From JBBRMU01 sp038230655 (GTDB lineage Bacteria > Patescibacteriota > Microgenomatia > UBA1406 > GWC2-37-13): 44,795 nucleotides of DNA. Numbering within the stretch: position 1 is the first letter of the stretch; the number at the start of each line of letters is the position of its first letter. The stretch covers positions 1 to 44,795 of the forward strand of contig JBBRMU010000009.1 of NCBI GenBank assembly GCA_038230655.1. Reading direction: 5' to 3'. The translations under genes and the position numbers were made by a program. Positions 40,879 through 44,795 of this stretch are shown here, one piece after another. The notes below the pieces were generated by a model. It was not told where the DNA came from. It saw nothing but the letters and a program-made list of their open reading frames with translations, and ran no database searches.

Positions 40879-42210
40879 ATGACTATCTATAAACCAGTCA
40901 TTGGTCTGGAAATACATGTAGAACTTAGCACGAAATCTAAGATGTTCTGCCAGTGCAATGCGGATTACTTTGGTAAAGCTCCAAACTCCAATACCTGTCC
41001 TGTATGTCTGGGGATGCCAGGAGGATTGCCCGTGCCTAATAAGAAAGCTATTGAGTGGACGGTCTTAATTGGAAAAGCCCTTAACTGTAGTATCAATAAA
41101 CTCTCGAAGTTTGATAGAAAGCACTATTTTTATCCTGATCTTCCGAAGGGGTACCAAATCTCTCAGTACGATGAACCAATCGCAGTTAACGGATATCTTA
41201 GTATAAAAACTAAAGGCAGAGAAAAAAAGTTTAGGGTTCACCGAGTTCATCTTGAAGAAGATACAGGAAAACTCATGCATTCAGGTGAGGATACATTAAT
41301 AGACTATAATCGTTCTAGCGTCCCTTTAGTAGAGATCGTCACAGAGCCTGATTTCGATAGTGCAGAAGATGTTAAACAGTTTTTGGAAGAGCTTCATACA
41401 ATCATCACATACCTAGGTGTCTCAGATGCAAATATGGAGAAAGGTAGTATGCGACTAGAGCCGAATATTTCTGTTAAGGAAGTTACAATGGAAGGACTTC
41501 CGAACTATAAAGTTGAGGTGAAGAACATCAACTCATTTAACTTTGTAAAAAGAGCAATTGATTACGAGGTAAAAAGACATATAGATCTTTTAGAGAAAGG
41601 TCAGACTCCTCCCCAAGAAACAAGGGGATTCAATGATGCTAAAATGATCACATACTCTCAGAGAACTAAAGAAAACGCCCAAGATTACCGTTACTTTCCA
41701 GAGCCTGATATCCCTCCTTTAGAGCTTTCCGATCAATATTTAATAGAAATTGAGAATAGATTACCTGAAATGCCTGCTGAAAAAATTAAGAGATATGAAG
41801 AGAATTTTGGTTTGAAATACCAGGATGCTTTTCTTATAACAAGAGAAAAAGGAGTGGCTGATTACTATGAAAATGTCATTAATGAAATGAAATCGAACAC
41901 TATCGTAAATAGAGATGAATTACCACAAAAACTTGCTAACTTTGTTATTAATAAAAAAGTTGATGTGAATTTACCATTCAAAGAATTTGCGAGTAAAGCA
42001 GAAGAACTACTTAAACCTAAGCAAACAGATTTATTGCTTCTTAATAAAATCATTGAAAAAGTTATCTCTGCCAACTCTAAAGTGGTCTATGACTATAAAA
42101 GCGGTAAACAAAATGCAGTTATGTTTCTCGTTGGACAGGTGATGAAAGAAATGAAAGGACAAGCTGATGCAAATACTGTGAAAGAGGAGCTATTAAAAAG
42201 ATTACTATGA
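40879..42210 (+). CDS. gatB: Asp/Glu-tRNA amidotransferase subunit B
   Basis: The 443-residue protein is GatB: VIGLEIHVELSTKSKMFCQC (Zn/ammonia channel region), NTCPVCLGMPGGLPVPNKKA, DRKHYFYPDLPKGYQISQYD and HLEEDTGK in order, then SMRLEPNISV. The C-terminal YqeY-like tail is present (NAVMFLVGQVMKEMKGQAD). It transamidates the misacylated tRNA. The ATG follows AAAGG. Ends with TGA. Confidence 0.96.
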   Translation: MTIYKPVIGLEIHVELSTKSKMFCQCNADYFGKAPNSNTCPVCLGMPGGLPVPNKKAIEWTVLIGKALNCSINKLSKFDRKHYFYPDLPKGYQISQYDEPIAVNGYLSIKTKGREKKFRVHRVHLEEDTGKLMHSGEDTLIDYNRSSVPLVEIVTEPDFDSAEDVKQFLEELHTIITYLGVSDANMEKGSMRLEPNISVKEVTMEGLPNYKVEVKNINSFNFVKRAIDYEVKRHIDLLEKGQTPPQETRGFNDAKMITYSQRTKENAQDYRYFPEPDIPPLELSDQYLIEIENRLPEMPAEKIKRYEENFGLKYQDAFLITREKGVADYYENVINEMKSNTIVNRDELPQKLANFVINKKVDVNLPFKEFASKAEELLKPKQTDLLLLNKIIEKVISANSKVVYDYKSGKQNAVMFLVGQVMKEMKGQADANTVKEELLKRLL

Positions 42211-42306
42211 AGTAGGAAATATTCATAAATTAAAACAATGGAACATGACCTGCTTTTTTGGTTTATAAATTCCTAGATGCTCATTTGGAGAATTATTTAT
42301 TTAACT

Positions 42307-42822
42307 ATGTCAGCAGAGAAAATCTCTCTACAAAATGCGAGTGAAAATAAGTTATTCTACTTTGTTGCTAATGCTGTAGTCTATCGTGAGGAAGATAAAA
42401 AGTGTCTGATTTTAAAACGTGATGAAAGAGAAAAAGTTCATCCGGGTAAATATGCAGTTGTAGGCGGTAAGCTCGAATGGGGAGATTTAGATATCAATAA
42501 CCCATCTCGTAATAATGGTGCTGTATTAGACTATGACAATGCTGTTGAAAAGTTACTCCACCGGGAAGTTTTTGAGGAGGCGGGAATTGAGATTCATCCT
42601 GAACTTCATTACTTAAATAGTGTGGCTTTTATTCGTCCAGATGGAATACCAGTAATAATGGTTAAGTTTGCAGCAATGTATAAATCTGGAGATGTTATAC
42701 CTGAACAAGGAGGATTTACTGACTATGCCTGGGTTGATGGGCAAGAAGTCTTACTTTACGACTGCATTGATGGTATCCAGGAGGAAGTGAAAGATACTCT
42801 TGCTATATTTCGGGATAAATAA
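42307..42822 (+). CDS. NUDIX hydrolase with an expanded Nudix box
   Basis: The 171-residue protein hydrolyses nucleoside diphosphates linked to another group; the substrate is unknown. The Nudix box is split: GGKLEWGDLD starts it, and HREVFEEAGIEI completes it, with about 20 extra residues between. The last part retains the REx2EE metal-binding helix. ATG 42307 is preferred over 42277, which would add a short unrelated extension. It lies between gatB and a small membrane protein with no clear operon. Confidence 0.82.
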   Translation: MSAEKISLQNASENKLFYFVANAVVYREEDKKCLILKRDEREKVHPGKYAVVGGKLEWGDLDINNPSRNNGAVLDYDNAVEKLLHREVFEEAGIEIHPELHYLNSVAFIRPDGIPVIMVKFAAMYKSGDVIPEQGGFTDYAWVDGQEVLLYDCIDGIQEEVKDTLAIFRDK

Positions 42823-42865
42823 GCCGTTGATGTTTGACAAACTTCATACTATACTAAAATAAAAT

Positions 42866-43189
42866 ATGATTAAAATTCCAAAGTATGAATATATCATGAT
42901 TAGCAAATCTTTTATCTTCTTTTATGCAGTTGTCTTCATACTTGTCATGATACTATCAAATGTTTTGAGAATAGACTTCACCCAAACTTTCCTTAAGTCA
43001 CTTGCTTTAGTCGTTGTTTTAGAAGGATGGTGGATACTTTTCGCTCAGAACACTGTTCATATCTGGGATAGATTTTCTAAAAGACACTCAGTTTTGGTCC
43101 ATGGAAAGAAAGCAAGCATTGAAGGCATAATCTATATTCTTATTGGTCTACTGGTGTTTTTTGCAATAGCTTCACATACCTCTGCGTAA
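42866..43189 (+). CDS. Hypothetical membrane protein
   Basis: The 107-residue protein has about three hydrophobic segments (about residues 14-32, 40-58, 85-104) with a central amphipathic stretch. I recognise no family. An internal ATG (42896) is another possible start. TATACT lies 10 bases before the ATG. Confidence 0.5.
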   Translation: MIKIPKYEYIMISKSFIFFYAVVFILVMILSNVLRIDFTQTFLKSLALVVVLEGWWILFAQNTVHIWDRFSKRHSVLVHGKKASIEGIIYILIGLLVFFAIASHTSA

Positions 43190-43222
43190 TATTTTAATGT
43201 TTATAAATCTCGATAAATTGAA

Positions 43223-43228
43223 TATAAT
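43223..43228 (+). promoter_or_regulatory. -10 box of dnaE
   Basis: TATAAT ends eight bases before ATG 43237. A partial AGGAA lies between them (43230-43234), too close to the ATG for a normal ribosome site. Confidence 0.45.
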
Positions 43229-43236
43229 TAGGAACT

Positions 43237-44795
43237 ATGTCTTTTGTTCACCTTCATACTCACTCTGAATACTCGCTGCTCGATGGAATGTGCAGAATTG
43301 ATAAGCTGATCGATAAAGCAAAAGAGATGGGAATGCCTGCTGTAGCCATTACTGACCATGGTTCGATGTATGGCGCCTTTAAGTTCTGGACTAAGGCAAA
43401 GGAAAAAGGTATAAAAGCAATAGTTGGTGTCGAGGCGTATAAAGCAAAAGGATCTCGTTTTGATCAGGAACCATCCGATAAAGAACGATATCACCTAACA
43501 CTTTTGGCAAAAAATCTTAAAGGATATAAAAACTTACTTAAGATGGTTACCTTTGCTAACACAGAAGGGTTTTACTATAAGCCGAGGGTCGATTTCGATC
43601 TTCTTGCAAGATATCATGAAGGTGTAATTGCATTATCTGGCTGCTTAGCAGGTGAAATTCCTTCTTTGATCCATGAGAATCAGATGACAATGGCTGAAAA
43701 AAAACTCAAAAAATATCTCGATATATTCGGCCCAGATTTTTACATTGAAATTCAACGACATCCTGATATGGAGATTCTTGATCAGGTAAACAGAGACTTG
43801 GTTAAGCTGTCGAGAAAATACGGAGTACCGCTGGTTGCAACGAATGATGTGCATTACTTAGATAAGGAGGATGCATACGCTCAGGAAATCCTATTGTGTA
43901 TTCAAACAGGCAGAGCAATTTTCGAGAAAGAGCGTCCCTTAAGCATGCTTGACACTCCTGATTACTACTTTAAGTCTCCTGACGAGATGAAAACACAGTT
44001 TTACGACTATCCTGAAGCTATTGAAAATACTTTAAAAATTGCTGAAGAGTGCAATCTTGAAATTCCCCATGGTGAGTTAATTCTTCCTCAATTTTCCCTT
44101 CCAGCAGGGACCACTGCAAAAGACTACCTAAGGGAATTAGCATACAGTAAGTTTGATAAAATGAAAAAACATCCAGATGATGTGGTGAAAAAGAGGGTTG
44201 ACTATGAACTAGATATTATCTCTCAAAAAGGGTATGACAACTACTTTTTATTTGTCTCAGATTTTGTCAACTGGGCAAAAGACCATGAAATTGCTGTCGG
44301 CCCAGGAAGAGGCTCTGCAGCAGGTTCAATTGTTTCTTACTTATTAAATATAACTGGTATCGATCCTTTGGAGTATAATCTCCCGTTTGAAAGGTTTTTG
44401 AATCCAGAAAGGCCTTCTCCACCAGATATAGACCTAGACTTCGCAGATACCAGACGCGATGAAGTACTCCAGTATATGCGTCATCAATATGGAGAAGAAA
44501 AAGTTGCCCAAGTTATAACTTTCGGGACAATGGAGGCACGTATGGCCGTACGTGATGTTTCAAGAGCTCTAGGAATGTCTTATTCACAGGGAGATAGACT
44601 TTCTAAGATGATTCCTCCCCCAAAACAAGGTTTTCATCAAACATTATCTGACGCTATTTCAGAAAATCCACCACTTAAGCTTGCCTATAACACTGAACCT
44701 GAAACAAAAAAAGTTCTGGATATCGCGATGAAGGTTGTTGGGCTTCCAAGACACGCTTCAGTGCATGCTGCCGCAGTAATCATTGCAGACCAGGA
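43237..44795 (+). CDS. dnaE: DNA polymerase III alpha subunit, N-terminal part
   Basis: The frame runs open to the right edge (519 codons). It encodes the replicative polymerase. The N-terminal PHP domain begins FVHLHTHSEYSLLDG (residues 3-17) with AITDHGSMYG about 40 residues on. The polymerase core shows GPGRGSAAGSIVSYLL (about residue 355), then RPSPPDIDLDFADTRRDEV (key DxDxD residues) and VITFGTMEARMAVRDV. The C-terminal palm, beta-binding and OB regions are outside the window. The distal portion shows no stop or frameshift. Confidence 0.95.
   Translation, partial: MSFVHLHTHSEYSLLDGMCRIDKLIDKAKEMGMPAVAITDHGSMYGAFKFWTKAKEKGIKAIVGVEAYKAKGSRFDQEPSDKERYHLTLLAKNLKGYKNLLKMVTFANTEGFYYKPRVDFDLLARYHEGVIALSGCLAGEIPSLIHENQMTMAEKKLKKYLDIFGPDFYIEIQRHPDMEILDQVNRDLVKLSRKYGVPLVATNDVHYLDKEDAYAQEILLCIQTGRAIFEKERPLSMLDTPDYYFKSPDEMKTQFYDYPEAIENTLKIAEECNLEIPHGELILPQFSLPAGTTAKDYLRELAYSKFDKMKKHPDDVVKKRVDYELDIISQKGYDNYFLFVSDFVNWAKDHEIAVGPGRGSAAGSIVSYLLNITGIDPLEYNLPFERFLNPERPSPPDIDLDFADTRRDEVLQYMRHQYGEEKVAQVITFGTMEARMAVRDVSRALGMSYSQGDRLSKMIPPPKQGFHQTLSDAISENPPLKLAYNTEPETKKVLDIAMKVVGLPRHASVHAAAVIIADQ

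Noticed and set aside
1..44795. UGA recoding to glycine as in Gracilibacteria/Absconditabacteria
   Set aside because: TGA properly ends gatB, lepB and murD2-like genes, and no conserved domain is interrupted by TGA apart from the decayed response regulator.
1..44795. CRISPR array or insertion sequence
   Set aside because: No regularly spaced repeats and no transposase-like frame were seen on either strand. The only mobile-element gene is the truncated integrase.

Overview
This AT-rich window looks like a chromosomal segment of a Candidate Phyla Radiation bacterium (Patescibacteria). A Microgenomates-like lineage is my best guess from gene content and protein style: short reduced proteins, a MurL/MurD2-type glutamate branch, MurT/GatD, GatCAB, and many small unknown membrane proteins. 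TGA, TAA and TAG all end well-supported host genes, so the UGA-recoded Gracilibacteria/Absconditabacteria are unlikely. The taxonomic call is inference; no 16S rRNA is present.

Layout. (1) 1-13.9 kb is a dcw-like cell-wall and division cluster on the + strand: murA (3' part), a HAD protein, a GlmU-like nucleotidyltransferase, yvcK, dgkA, mraY, murL, murD2-like, an unknown membrane protein, ftsW, murG, ftsQ, ftsA and ftsZ. (2) 13.9-16.6 kb is a decayed integrative element: a zinc-ribbon protein, an HTH protein, a glucosaminidase-like protein, LexA-like and SRAP fragments and a truncated tyrosine integrase. It is bounded by ftsZ on the left and by a second, displaced FtsZ C-terminal tail on the right. 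(3) 16.6-23.3 kb holds an unknown gene, ileS, rodA, rplU-rpmA, a ParB-like protein and lepB. (4) 23.4-28.6 kb holds tRNA-Val and a surface-polysaccharide cluster (flippase, two glycosyltransferases, O-antigen-ligase-like), then a membrane-anchored Ig-like protein. (5) 28.6-32.3 kb is mostly on the - strand: tRNA-Thr, tRNA-Gly, small membrane proteins, a lytic transglycosylase, a possible structured RNA and a LysM protein. (6) 32.3-44.8 kb holds polX, lemA, htpX, murT-gatD, a broken two-component system, gatC-gatA-(unknown)-gatB, a NUDIX hydrolase and the start of dnaE.

How the genes fit together. Much of the window makes or remodels peptidoglycan. MurA, MraY and MurG lead to lipid II. MurD2 and MurL would add L-Glu and epimerise it. 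MurT/GatD would amidate it. FtsW and RodA polymerise, and FtsQ/A/Z position the septum. DgkA recycles the lipid carrier. SLT and LysM proteins act on the finished wall.

The most notable signals are the element apparently inserted at the 3' end of ftsZ, three in-frame TAG codons in two of its genes, and a window-wide pattern in which a TATAAT-like -10 box lies only 5-12 bases before the start codon with no Shine-Dalgarno, which implies leaderless transcripts. I used that spacing to choose several starts. All identifications were made by reading the sequence, without database searches.
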